63,044 bases of DNA. Origin: CAYVQF01 sp964454015. Its GTDB lineage: Bacteria > Myxococcota_A > Bradymonadia > UBA4248. The translations under genes and the position numbers were made by a program. Positions 37,334-46,347 of this stretch are shown one piece after another; positions within the stretch are counted from its first letter, which is position 1; every line of letters starts with the position of its first letter. The DNA lies in the NCBI GenBank assembly GCA_964454015.1, contig CAYVQF010000032.1, forward strand, positions 1 through 63,044, read 5' to 3'. The notes beneath the pieces were generated by a model. The model saw nothing but the letters and a program-made list of their open reading frames with translations. It had not been told where the DNA came from and did no database searches.

Positions 37334-38203
37334 CTAGCGCCGCAGCTCTTCGTCGATGACTTTCTTGAAGGCGTCCACGGGCTGGGCCCCTGAGACCAGG
37401 CGGCCGTTGATGAAGGAAGCTGGCGTGCCTCGGACACCAGCGGCGCGTCCCTGGGCGATGTGCGCTTCGATCAGGGCGCGGTGGCTCTCGCCGCTCAGGG
37501 CCCGCTGCATGGCCGCAGCGTCGAGACCGGCGCTCTGGGCGAGCTGCACCAGGCTCTCCTGGGTGAAGGGGCCGCGGTGGGCGAAGAGCATGTCCTTGAA
37601 GGCCCAGAACTTTCCTTGGGCCTGCGCCTCCTGCGCCGCCATGTGGGCCATGAACGCGTCCGACTGAGGATTGCGCGGAAAATGCTTGAAGACCACCCGC
37701 AGATCTCGTGGATAGGCATTGAGTAATTCCTTAATGGTTGGCGAGAGTCTGCCACAGAAACCGCAACGAAAATCTGAGAACTCTACCAGGGTGATCCGGG
37801 CGTTCGCAGGGCCGAGGCTCGGGTCTTGGGGGCCCGTGGGGATCTGGGCGCGCGTCTCGCCCTGAACTGCGCTCGGCGGCCCCTGTGGCGCCGGCTGAAT
37901 GCGCTGCCCCTGGGCCGCACCTTGGCGCGGCGCTGCCTGGGCCGCTGGCGCCGGCGCGCTCGGGTCTTCTTGGCTCAACGCCGGAAAGGCAATGGGCTGC
38001 GCCGCACTGGGGCAGTTCCCCATGGTGCAGTCGTGGCGCCCGCCGGGGCACTCGCCCGTGGCGCTGTCACAGTCGTGCTCCGCCGCGATGCCGCGCAGCT
38101 CATCTGTCGTCGCGGTCTGTTGACGGTCCGAGGCGAGGTGGCCGACCAGAAGTCCTGCCCCGGCGGTGCAGAGGATGACCAGTAGGAGGTGACTGTTCTT
38201 CAT
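37334..38203 (-). CDS. Membrane-anchored DsbA-like thioredoxin-fold protein
   Basis: 289 residues. An uncleaved N-terminal helix (5-23) anchors it, followed by a ~110-residue Pro/Ala/Gln linker that holds four Cys (EHDC, ECPG, DCTMGNC) of possible metal-binding use. The thioredoxin domain starts at ~130 with DFRCGFCGRL, a CGFC active site, and has the DsbA-type cis-Pro loop GTPASF near 262. It probably acts as a periplasmic thiol oxidoreductase or reductase; the disulfide-rich lipoproteins nearby are plausible clients. It sits 58 bp downstream of the DUF4340 gene. Confidence 0.85.
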   Translation of the reverse strand: MKNSHLLLVILCTAGAGLLVGHLASDRQQTATTDELRGIAAEHDCDSATGECPGGRHDCTMGNCPSAAQPIAFPALSQEDPSAPAPAAQAAPRQGAAQGQRIQPAPQGPPSAVQGETRAQIPTGPQDPSLGPANARITLVEFSDFRCGFCGRLSPTIKELLNAYPRDLRVVFKHFPRNPQSDAFMAHMAAQEAQAQGKFWAFKDMLFAHRGPFTQESLVQLAQSAGLDAAAMQRALSGESHRALIEAHIAQGRAAGVRGTPASFINGRLVSGAQPVDAFKKVIDEELRR

Positions 38204-38261
38204 GGTTCAAACCCGTGGGTGAGGTGAAAGACAAAAGGCACACGAGACGACGGCCGCTCCC

Positions 38262-38819
38262 TCACTCATCGGACATGGTGTCGACGATGAGCGCGTCCAG
38301 GAGGCCGTCAGCGGCTTCGAAGAGAAGCAGCGGCGCGACCACCACATCGGGGCTGCCGCGCACATGGAGATAGACGCCGTCGCCCGTGGCCGTAACCAGG
38401 CCAAAGGCCAAGCGGATTTCATCGCCGCTGCTGCGCTGCAGGGCCCACTCGAGGCGCGGCGCCGCCAAGCCGTACTCGGTCATTTTGCCAGGCCGGTCGG
38501 CGTCGCCCGCGAGGACGGCGATGGCGTCGCTATCGCTGAGGAGGGTGATGAGCTGCATCACCTGGTTGCCATCGAGGGCGCCAGGGCTCGGTTCGGTCCG
38601 GCGAAAGGTGCGGTAGTCGACGCGCTCGACCGCCGCCACCGTCCAGTGATCCCGGCGCAGGCGCAGGCGCTCCACCGAGCCGGCTTCGAAGCGCACGATG
38701 CGCTTCTCATACATGGCGCGGGTGTCCGTCGATTCGAAACGCACCTCGAAGAAGAGCAGGTAGGCTGCCCCCAAGAGGGTGAGGATGAAGAGGATGAGGG
38801 TGGTGCGAGGTGAAGGCAT
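38262..38819 (-). CDS. DUF4340 protein of the GldG-type ABC operon
   Basis: 185 residues from the ATG at 38819, one base after the stop of the fusion gene. One N-terminal helix (7-23), then a soluble domain with the DUF4340 pattern (YEKRIVRF, GKMTEYGLAAPRLEW, VYLHVRGSPDVVVA). DUF4340 proteins regularly follow GldG-like genes in ABC operons of unknown substrate, which supports the GldG call next door. Confidence 0.75.
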   Translation of the reverse strand: MPSPRTTLILFILTLLGAAYLLFFEVRFESTDTRAMYEKRIVRFEAGSVERLRLRRDHWTVAAVERVDYRTFRRTEPSPGALDGNQVMQLITLLSDSDAIAVLAGDADRPGKMTEYGLAAPRLEWALQRSSGDEIRLAFGLVTATGDGVYLHVRGSPDVVVAPLLLFEAADGLLDALIVDTMSDE

Positions 38820-38820
38820 A

Positions 38821-41800
38821 TCAATGTCTCCGTCGCCAGGCGACTGCAGCGCCGAGCAGAGCGACACAACCGGGCAAGAATCCCAAGGCGAACCAGTAGA
38901 GGGCGCGCTGCTCTTCCTCGGTCATGGCGATGCGTCGGTCGTCGGCGGGGCGCGCGCGCACGGCGATGCGCTCCTCGCGTTTGGCGAGCCAGTCGATGGC
39001 GTTCATGAGCAGGTTCTGGTTGCCCAGGCGATTGAGGTGGGCGTTGGTGAACCAGTCCGTGTCGCCGACGATGACGATGCGCGCGCTCTCGCGTCTGCCA
39101 TCGGCTTCGTAGAGGCGATCGGGCTCCTTGACGGCCGCCAGGACCGAGAAGCCGCCGCGCTGGTCTTGCTGGGGCTCGAAGTCCGTGCTGCGGCTCTGGC
39201 GATTCGTCTTGCCGTAGCCTCTCTCTGAGATCAGGGCCAGGTTGGCGCTCTCCAGCGGTCGCGCCGCCTCTTTGATGTGCACCGAGGTGGCGAAGGGGAA
39301 GGACACGGCGAGCTCACCCAGGCCGGCCGTGATCAAGTGCGGCTGATAGCGGCGGGTGATGATGTTGGTGGGGCCAATACCAGCGACCGATGATGAGGGG
39401 TCCACCAAGTAGACCGAGCGAATGCCCAGGCCCCATTGACTGAGCAGGGGATCCAGTCCGCCGCTCTCCCATGGCTCGACCGTGACCAGCCACTTGCCAC
39501 CCCGCTCCAAGAACGCGGCGATGGCGTCGCGCGCCGGTCCTTCCAGGGCCTGGCGCGGACCTGCGGTGATGAGCAGGTCACAGGCCGCTGGTACGGGCGC
39601 GTCCTGGGCCAGGAGCGCTTCGCCGACCCGGTAGCCCGTGCCGCGCAGCTTCTGGCGCATCATGTACAAGCCCTCGGCGCCGCGATCGCGGGCGCTGCGC
39701 TCACCGTGGCCCGTGGAGAAGCAGATCATGGGCTCCTCCGTCACCGACAGGGAGAGCAGGGTCGAGGTGATGGCCTCCTCGCCGCGGAAGAGGGGCGGCG
39801 CGCCGCGGATCCGGTGCCGGCGCCCGCCGCGGTACTCGAACTGCTGCTCCAGCAGCGCCTCCCAAGGGATGACGCGGCTGCGCTCACCCACCTCGACCAC
39901 CACCGCCGACGATGGCTGTCCCTGGATGGCCAAGCGCGCGATGAGGCGCTCGTGTTCGCCGGGATCGCGATCGGGATCGATGTGCCGCACCTGGAGGTGG
40001 CGGGCGTTGGCCTCGTACTCCCTGAGGAGCTGCTCCAGGTCCGTCGCCAGGTTGCCTGCCCGGAAGAGGGTGGTGATGTAGATGGGCTGGTGGATGCGGG
40101 CCAGGACGCTGATGCTCTGCGGCGAGAGGGTAAAGCGACGCTCCTGGGTCATGTCGATGCGGTAATAGTGTTTGGCCGCGACGACGTTGACGAAGACCAC
40201 CAAGAGGAAGAAGAAGAGCGTCGAGAGCGCGGCGTGCATGCGGATGGTGGCGATGGTGCGGCGGCGCGCCATGTGGCGGCTCTCCCAGGCCCAGCAGGCG
40301 ATGGCGGCGAGACCGCCGGCGAAGAGGGCGAAGGCCCACGGGGCGTAGTCGCGCCCCAAGGAACGCAAGGCCCCACCGCCCATGAGGGCCACCACGCCGC
40401 CAAAGGCGATGACCACCAGCGGCGACTGCGCCGCCGGGGCCCGCAACCACCCGAGCACGGGGCCCTTGATCGTGAGCCACACGCCGTGCACCCGCAGGGC
40501 GCGGCGGCGGAGGTCGCTTGGCCACGTCCCGGGCAAGCTGCGCAGGTAGGCGCGCACCACCGCGCCGACCACGACCACGGCAACGCCAGCGCCAAGGCTC
40601 AACAGCCACTGGTGCAGACTGAGACGTTGGGTGTTGAAGAAGTCACCGCCAAAGAAGATGAGCACCACCTGGATGACCACGATGCCCACGAAAATGGTGA
40701 GGAAGAGCCGGGCCTGGCGCAGCCCCAGCAGGGGGCTCTGATCGAGGGTGGTGCTGCGACAGTTGATCAGGTTGCCGATCTGCAGGAAGACGAAGAGGTT
40801 GAAAATGAAGGCATAGTGGGTGGGGTCATGGGGGTTGCCCAGCAGCCCCGTGTAGAGCGCCGTCAGCAAGACCACCAGCATGATGCCGCCCATGCCAAAG
40901 ATCTGGGCCCACATCAGCGGCGAGATCAGCGCCTCCTGCCGCCCATGGGGCTTGCGCTCCAAGAGCTTCTTCGACGGGGCCTCCGTGGCCAGCGCCAACG
41001 CCGCCAGGGTGTCCATGATCAAGTTGACCCACAACAACTGCACCACCGTCAGGGGCGTCCCCTTGCCGCTGATGCCGGCGATGAAGGCCACGGCGAGAGC
41101 CACGAAAGAGACCGTGAGCTGAAACTGGATAAACTTGCGGATATTGTCGAAGGAAGCTCGCCCCCAGGAGATGGCCCGGACGATGGACGAGAAATCGTCG
41201 TCGAGGATGACGATGTCCGAGGCCTCGCGCGCCACGTCGGTGCCGCTCTTGCCCATGGCCAGCCCCACGTCGGCGTGACGCAACGCCGGCGCGTCGTTGG
41301 TCCCATCGCCCGTCACCCCAACGACCTTGCCCGAACGCTGCAGACACTGCACCAGGCGCAGCTTGTCCGATGGCACCGCCCGCGCCACCACCCGCAGATG
41401 GGGAAGCTGCTCCAGGACCTCGTCGTCACTCCAAGCGCGGAAAGTCTCCCCATCGACGATGCGGTCATCCGGGCCCATAAGCTTGATGGCCCGCGCCACG
41501 GCCTCAGCCGTCACCGGGTTGTCGCCGGTGACCATCTTGACCTCCACCCCGGCCCGGCGCGCGTCGCGAATCGCCTCGGTCACCTTGGGCCGCAGCGGGT
41601 CGCCCAGCCCCATAAGCCCCACCCACACCAGCTCCTTCTCCAGCAGCTCCGGCGGGCTCTCCTCATCGACGGCCAGGTCGGTGTCGCGATAGGCCAGCGC
41701 CAGGGTTCGCACCCCTTCTTGGCCCCACGCAGCGAGGGTCTCCTGGATCTGCTGGCGCTGCGCTTCGTCGAGGGGGCGTACGCCATCAGGACCCAGCACG

Positions 41801-43185
41801 GCGTGGCAGCGAGGCAAGATGAACTCGGGCGCGCCTTTGCTCAGCACCCGCGCCCCCGCCTCGGTCGCCACCACGCTGCTCATGCGCTTGCGATCGCTGC
41901 TGAAATCCACCACCCGCAGCACCCGCGCCTGGTCACGCAGGGACTGGTAGTCCAGCTCCCAGTGGTGCAGGAGATCCAAGAGGGCGCACTCCGTGACGTT
42001 GCCCACGGCGCGGCGTCCCGTGGCGGTCTCGGTGATGTGGGCGCTGGAGTTGACCGCGGCGATCTCGGCGATGAGCGCCTTGAAGTCCGCAGCCAGGGCC
42101 GCGCTGTCCTCGTCATGGCGCTGGCCGGCGACGAAGAGGCGGACCACGCTCATGCGGTTCTTGGTCAGGGTCCCCGTCTTGTCGACGCACAACACCTGCG
42201 CGCCGCCCATGGTCTCGCAGGCCGCCAGCCGCCGCACCAGGTTCTTGTCCTTGGCCATCTTGCGCATGGAGTAGGCCAGGGAGATGGTCACCGCCACGGG
42301 CAGACCCTCGGGGACGGCGACCACCACGATGGTCACGGCCACGGCGATGAAGGTCAGCAGCGCCCGCAGGCCGTCGAGGCTGAAAGCGAGCTGACTACCG
42401 GCCAGGGCCGCCACCAACAGGGCGGCAAAGATCAGGATCGCCGACGTGGCACCGACGGCGCCGATCTTGTCGGCCAGAACGCTCAGGCGCTCCTGCAGGG
42501 GGGTAGCCTGCTGGGCCAGAGAGAGCTGAGCCCGCAAGCGACCGTACTCCGTGGCCTCACCGACGGCCGTCACCATCATGCGCGCCTGGCCGTTCTGGAC
42601 CAAGGTCCCGGCCCGCACCAGATCCTGGCGGATGGGCAGCTTCTTCGCCGGCTCGGACTCGCCCGTGAGCATCGACTCGTCGCAGATGATGGGGTGTCCG
42701 TCCACCAAGACGCCGTCGGCGGGGATCTTGTCGCCGCCTTCCAGCTCCACCACGTCGTCCACCACCAGCTCGAAGGCCGAGATGCGCCGCACCTTGCCGC
42801 TGCGGATGACCCGCACTTTGAACGCCTCGCCTTCAATCTGAAGCGACTTGAAGGCGGCTTGGGCGCGAAACTCGTTGTAGGCCGTGACCCCCGCCGCGAT
42901 GCCTACGGCCAAGAGGATGGCGAAGCCGTCGATGAAGTTGCCGCCGCCGAGGAGGTCCACCACCAAGACGGCGCCTGCGGCGATCATCAGGATGACCAAG
43001 GTGCGGTCCTTGAGGGCCGTCAGCAGCATGGTCATGAAGGGGATGCCCTCGATCTGGGCGAGCTGGTTGGAGCCATGGGTGGCTCGACTGCGCACCACCT
43101 CGTCGGGGCTCAGGCCTTGGGGCTGGTAGCTCGGCGGCGGCGCCTTGGCCACCGAGGGGTTCTTCGTGTGCTGATGGTCGGTCAT
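38821..43185 (-). CDS. Fusion of a P2-type Ca2+-ATPase with a GldG-like ABC auxiliary protein
   Basis: 1454 residues in one uninterrupted frame. Residues ~1-890 are a complete P-type ATPase: actuator TGES at 174-177, PEGLP in helix 4, phosphorylation site DKTGT with Asp335, hinge TGDGTNDAP near 645, and the Ca2+-pump helix-6 motif NxxMDTLAA. Residues ~890-960 add two more membrane helices. From ~985 comes a GldG-like region with its own helix, RIDMTQERRFTLSPQS at ~1009-1024, the GHGE loop (STGHGERS), and a C-terminal helix. The start overlaps the permease stop by 4 bp. Ca2+ or metal pumping physically linked to a GldA/F/G transporter is an inference. Confidence 0.85.
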   Translation of the reverse strand: MTDHQHTKNPSVAKAPPPSYQPQGLSPDEVVRSRATHGSNQLAQIEGIPFMTMLLTALKDRTLVILMIAAGAVLVVDLLGGGNFIDGFAILLAVGIAAGVTAYNEFRAQAAFKSLQIEGEAFKVRVIRSGKVRRISAFELVVDDVVELEGGDKIPADGVLVDGHPIICDESMLTGESEPAKKLPIRQDLVRAGTLVQNGQARMMVTAVGEATEYGRLRAQLSLAQQATPLQERLSVLADKIGAVGATSAILIFAALLVAALAGSQLAFSLDGLRALLTFIAVAVTIVVVAVPEGLPVAVTISLAYSMRKMAKDKNLVRRLAACETMGGAQVLCVDKTGTLTKNRMSVVRLFVAGQRHDEDSAALAADFKALIAEIAAVNSSAHITETATGRRAVGNVTECALLDLLHHWELDYQSLRDQARVLRVVDFSSDRKRMSSVVATEAGARVLSKGAPEFILPRCHAVLGPDGVRPLDEAQRQQIQETLAAWGQEGVRTLALAYRDTDLAVDEESPPELLEKELVWVGLMGLGDPLRPKVTEAIRDARRAGVEVKMVTGDNPVTAEAVARAIKLMGPDDRIVDGETFRAWSDDEVLEQLPHLRVVARAVPSDKLRLVQCLQRSGKVVGVTGDGTNDAPALRHADVGLAMGKSGTDVAREASDIVILDDDFSSIVRAISWGRASFDNIRKFIQFQLTVSFVALAVAFIAGISGKGTPLTVVQLLWVNLIMDTLAALALATEAPSKKLLERKPHGRQEALISPLMWAQIFGMGGIMLVVLLTALYTGLLGNPHDPTHYAFIFNLFVFLQIGNLINCRSTTLDQSPLLGLRQARLFLTIFVGIVVIQVVLIFFGGDFFNTQRLSLHQWLLSLGAGVAVVVVGAVVRAYLRSLPGTWPSDLRRRALRVHGVWLTIKGPVLGWLRAPAAQSPLVVIAFGGVVALMGGGALRSLGRDYAPWAFALFAGGLAAIACWAWESRHMARRRTIATIRMHAALSTLFFFLLVVFVNVVAAKHYYRIDMTQERRFTLSPQSISVLARIHQPIYITTLFRAGNLATDLEQLLREYEANARHLQVRHIDPDRDPGEHERLIARLAIQGQPSSAVVVEVGERSRVIPWEALLEQQFEYRGGRRHRIRGAPPLFRGEEAITSTLLSLSVTEEPMICFSTGHGERSARDRGAEGLYMMRQKLRGTGYRVGEALLAQDAPVPAACDLLITAGPRQALEGPARDAIAAFLERGGKWLVTVEPWESGGLDPLLSQWGLGIRSVYLVDPSSSVAGIGPTNIITRRYQPHLITAGLGELAVSFPFATSVHIKEAARPLESANLALISERGYGKTNRQSRSTDFEPQQDQRGGFSVLAAVKEPDRLYEADGRRESARIVIVGDTDWFTNAHLNRLGNQNLLMNAIDWLAKREERIAVRARPADDRRIAMTEEEQRALYWFALGFLPGCVALLGAAVAWRRRH

Positions 43186-44267
43186 CGCAGCCTCCGCAGG
43201 CCCAGAAAGCGCACCGAGAGGAAGAGGTAGAAGGCCGTGAGTGAGAAGATGTAGGCCAGGGTGCGGGTGTCGATCATACCGCGCCGGAAGGCGTCGAAGC
43301 GGGTAAAGGCGCTCAAGTAGAGCAGCACCTCACTGGTCAGGCCTTCGCCGAGGGAGTCGGCGGCGCGGCCGAGGAGCCAGAAGACGAAGAGGAGGGCAAA
43401 GGAGAGGGTCCCTGCGGCGATCTGGTTGGACGTGGCCGTCGAGGTCCACAGCCCGATGGCGACGAAGAGCATGCTCAGCAGGCACAAGCCGAGGTAGCCC
43501 GCGTAGATGGGGCCGGGATCGGGGTCGCCGATGCGTTGCAGGGCAAAGGGATAGGCCAGGGTAGGGGAAAGCAAGACCAGGAGGAAGCAGTAAGCCGCCA
43601 GGAACTTGCCCAGAACCACCGCCGACTCGCCCATGGGCTCACAGAGGACGATCTCCAGCGTGCCCTGACGCAGCTCCTCGGCGACTAAGCGCATGGTGAG
43701 CAGCGGCACGGCCACCACCAAAAAGAAGCCCATCTGGGAGAAAGTGCGCACCAGCGAGGCTTGCCCGCCGTCGCTCAAAGAGGTGACGAAGAGGTAGCCG
43801 CTGGCCACCAAGACCACCGTCCACACCAGGTAGGACATGGGGGAGAGAAAGTAGAGGGTGAGCTCACGGCGAAAGACCGCCCACACCTGCCCGAGAAAGA
43901 CCGGGCGATAGCCGCCGCGGATGATGCGCCGCGGTTCGATGGCCGCCGCCGCCGTGGGGTCGTCGCTGCCGTCTGCGTCGGCCTCGTCCTCCATGGGCGG
44001 GCGCAGGTGAGCTGCCGTGATGGCCGGCGGCTCAGCCGTGGCGACCTCGTCGGCCGCTGCCACGGGGGGCGCAAGCTCTCGTGCTGGAGCGGCGCCGCCG
44101 GCGGCACCGTCTACGGCCTCGATCGTTCGCTGGGTGGCGTCGCTCTCCTCCGTCGGGGCAGCGGCGTCTGCCACCGGCTCGGCCTCACGCGGAGCCTCCT
44201 CGGCTGACGCCGTAGGGGCTGCGGCCAGGGCCGGCACGGGGTCCGGGGTCTTCTTCTTTTTCGACAT
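43182..44267 (-). CDS. ABC-2-type permease (GldF-like)
   Basis: 361 residues. The first ~125 are disordered and rich in Ala, Glu and Pro, unusual for this family. The remainder has six membrane helices and the ABC-2 motif LVAEELRQGTLEIVLCEPM just after helix 2, where it should contact the ATPase. Its ATG follows the ATPase stop directly (44268/44267) and its stop overlaps the fusion gene start. Together the three form a GldA/F/G-type transporter, whose substrate is not known in most bacteria. Confidence 0.87.
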   Translation of the reverse strand: MSKKKKTPDPVPALAAAPTASAEEAPREAEPVADAAAPTEESDATQRTIEAVDGAAGGAAPARELAPPVAAADEVATAEPPAITAAHLRPPMEDEADADGSDDPTAAAAIEPRRIIRGGYRPVFLGQVWAVFRRELTLYFLSPMSYLVWTVVLVASGYLFVTSLSDGGQASLVRTFSQMGFFLVVAVPLLTMRLVAEELRQGTLEIVLCEPMGESAVVLGKFLAAYCFLLVLLSPTLAYPFALQRIGDPDPGPIYAGYLGLCLLSMLFVAIGLWTSTATSNQIAAGTLSFALLFVFWLLGRAADSLGEGLTSEVLLYLSAFTRFDAFRRGMIDTRTLAYIFSLTAFYLFLSVRFLGLRRLR

Positions 44268-45233
44268 CTAGGGATCTCCTGCGCTTTCCATGACGCGGGT
44301 GAAGAGCGACTCCAAGGTGGGGACGGCGCTGGCGATCTCGATGGGAGTGGCGCCGTTCTCATGGAGCGCCTGCGCCAAAGCGATGCGGAAGGCGGGCTCG
44401 GTGGCACCCTGCTGGGCCAAGGTGAGGCGCAGGCGCGGCGCGGCGACATCCAAACGCACCTGGGCTTCCGGAAAGGCCTGCTGCAGCCGCGCCATGAAGT
44501 CGGCGCCGTTGCTTTGGCCCAGCTCGGTCAAGCTCTGGGCCACTTCGATATGGATGACGTCGCCGAAGGTGTCGCGCCGGATCTCGGCCGGGGTGCCGTC
44601 GGCGATGACCCGCCCGTGGCGCAGCATGACCACCCGCTCGCAGACGGCCTGCGCTTCGGCCAGGAGGTGGGTCGAGAAGAGCACCGTGCGGTGGGTGCCC
44701 AGGCCGCGGATGAGGCCGCGGATCTCGCTCATCTGCAGGGGGTCGAGGCCGCTGGTGGGCTCATCGAGGATGAGCACCCCGGGGTTGTGGAGCAGCACCG
44801 CCGCCAGAGCCACGCGCTGGCGGTAGCCTTTGGAGAGCTGGCCGATGATGCGTTTGCGCACGGCGGTGATGCCGCAGATCTCAGCGGCCTGTTCGATGCG
44901 CCGCGGAATCTTCTTGCTCGGCACACTTTTGACCCGGGCGCGGTAGCGCAGGTACTCGTCGACCCGCATCTCCCAATAGAGAGCCGCGCGTTCGGGCAGG
45001 TAACCTATGCGACTGCGGGCGGCCACCGAGAGGTAGGCCGGCTCCTCCCCTTTGATGATGGCGTGGCCAGAGGTGGGGGTCATGTAGCCCGCGAGGATGC
45101 GCATCAGGGTCGACTTGCCGGCGCCGTTGGGACCCAAGAGGCCCACCACCTGCCCCGGCGCGGCGCTGAAGGAGACGCGGTCCACCGCGAGGTGGTGGCC
45201 GTAGCGTTTGACGAGGTTCTTGACGACGATCAT
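44268..45233 (-). CDS. ABC transporter ATPase (GldA-like)
   Basis: 321 residues. Walker A GPNGAGKST near 35-43, the Q-loop region, signature LSKGYRQR (in place of LSGGQ) near 135, Walker B LILDEPTSGLDP, and the switch His in LFSTHLLAEAQ. A C-terminal ~90-residue domain of the bacitracin/GldA type follows. It energises the adjacent permease. 67 bp separate it from the SPFH gene. Confidence 0.93.
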   Translation of the reverse strand: MIVVKNLVKRYGHHLAVDRVSFSAAPGQVVGLLGPNGAGKSTLMRILAGYMTPTSGHAIIKGEEPAYLSVAARSRIGYLPERAALYWEMRVDEYLRYRARVKSVPSKKIPRRIEQAAEICGITAVRKRIIGQLSKGYRQRVALAAVLLHNPGVLILDEPTSGLDPLQMSEIRGLIRGLGTHRTVLFSTHLLAEAQAVCERVVMLRHGRVIADGTPAEIRRDTFGDVIHIEVAQSLTELGQSNGADFMARLQQAFPEAQVRLDVAAPRLRLTLAQQGATEPAFRIALAQALHENGATPIEIASAVPTLESLFTRVMESAGDP

Positions 45234-45300
45234 AGAGCGAGCCGTGGGTTGCGAGCGTCAAGGGCGGCAGGCGGCGGCGAGGGCCGACCTGGGCAGGGGA

Positions 45301-46347
45301 TCAGTCGGCGCGGGCGCCGAGGCGGCGAGCCATCTCTTCCACATCGAACCAATCGCGCCCGGCCGTGGGGAAAGTGAGGGAGGTGATCTTCAGGTTGCGT
45401 ACCGCCTCGAGGGCCGCCAGGTTCTTGCCGCCCGACCCCGCCAAGGCCTCATTCTTGGCCTGGGTGATCTGGGCCGAGGCCGCCGCCATGGCGATCTGGC
45501 CCTGGGCCCGCTGCTGCTCGGCGTAGAGGCGGCTGTCGGCGCGCAAGGTCGTCGCCTCTTTGTTGGCCTCGGCGTTGATGCGGTCGATCTCGGCGCGGGT
45601 CTCGGCCTGAAGCAAGGCGATGCTGTTGGCCGTCTCGATCTTGATGGCGTCGACCTTGAAACGCTCGGCCGCGACTCGGGCCTCGGCTTTCTGCAGCTCC
45701 ACGTTCTGGTCGGCCAGCTTCTTCTCACGAATCTTCTGTTCGTACTTGGGCTCGAACTCGATGTCCTGGACGGCGATGTCGATGACCTCGATGAAGCGCG
45801 CCTCCATGGCCTGGGACAACGACGCCAGGGCGAGGACGGTCTTCTCGTGCCGCACGACGGGATCGTAGAACTGCTCCGTGCGCATCTTGCCGAAGACGGC
45901 GCGCAGGTGCTCCGAGGCGAGGTTCTTCAGGATGTGCACGTGGCCATCACCGGGTCCGGAGTCTTCCAGGAGGCGGTGGGCGTTGCCGGGCTTGATCCGG
46001 AAGAAGACGTGGACGTCCATCAGGACCCGGTCGCCGTCGCTGGACTGCACCAGCAGCACCTCGCCGCCGAGGGCCGAGCGCTGGCGCAGGTCTTTGGTGA
46101 GCTCGATTTTGCGGATGGTCGCCGGGTAGACCGTGGTGGTGTGGAGGATGGGGATGTTGAGGTGCCAGCCCGGGGCGAGGTCTTGGCGCACCAATCCTTT
46201 GGCGCCAAAGAGGCCGAAGTTGTTGGAGCGCACCCCGATCTGATCGGGCTCGACGCGGACGATGGAGCCGGCCACCAGGGCGATGAGGAAGACGCCCGAG
46301 AGGGTGAAGATAATGAACTTGCGGCTGCTGCTTTTGCTCTCACTCAT
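45301..46347 (-). CDS. SPFH/band-7 (stomatin/HflC-like) membrane protein
   Basis: 348 residues. One N-terminal helix (10-27), then an SPFH domain (VEPDQIGVRSNNFG) and a long Glu/Ala/Lys coiled coil (~200-300) with KLADQNVELQKAEARVAAE. Such proteins form cage-like assemblies around membrane partners such as FtsH. Its ATG overlaps the stop of the second SPFH gene by 4 bp, so the two probably form a hetero-oligomer like HflK/HflC. Confidence 0.87.
   Translation of the reverse strand: MSESKSSSRKFIIFTLSGVFLIALVAGSIVRVEPDQIGVRSNNFGLFGAKGLVRQDLAPGWHLNIPILHTTTVYPATIRKIELTKDLRQRSALGGEVLLVQSSDGDRVLMDVHVFFRIKPGNAHRLLEDSGPGDGHVHILKNLASEHLRAVFGKMRTEQFYDPVVRHEKTVLALASLSQAMEARFIEVIDIAVQDIEFEPKYEQKIREKKLADQNVELQKAEARVAAERFKVDAIKIETANSIALLQAETRAEIDRINAEANKEATTLRADSRLYAEQQRAQGQIAMAAASAQITQAKNEALAGSGGKNLAALEAVRNLKITSLTFPTAGRDWFDVEEMARRLGARAD

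Noticed and set aside
39436..43230. 1264-residue plus-strand open frame
   Set aside because: It lies wholly antisense to the Ca2+-ATPase/GldG fusion, has no recognisable domain, and arises because GC-rich codons leave few stops in the opposite frame.
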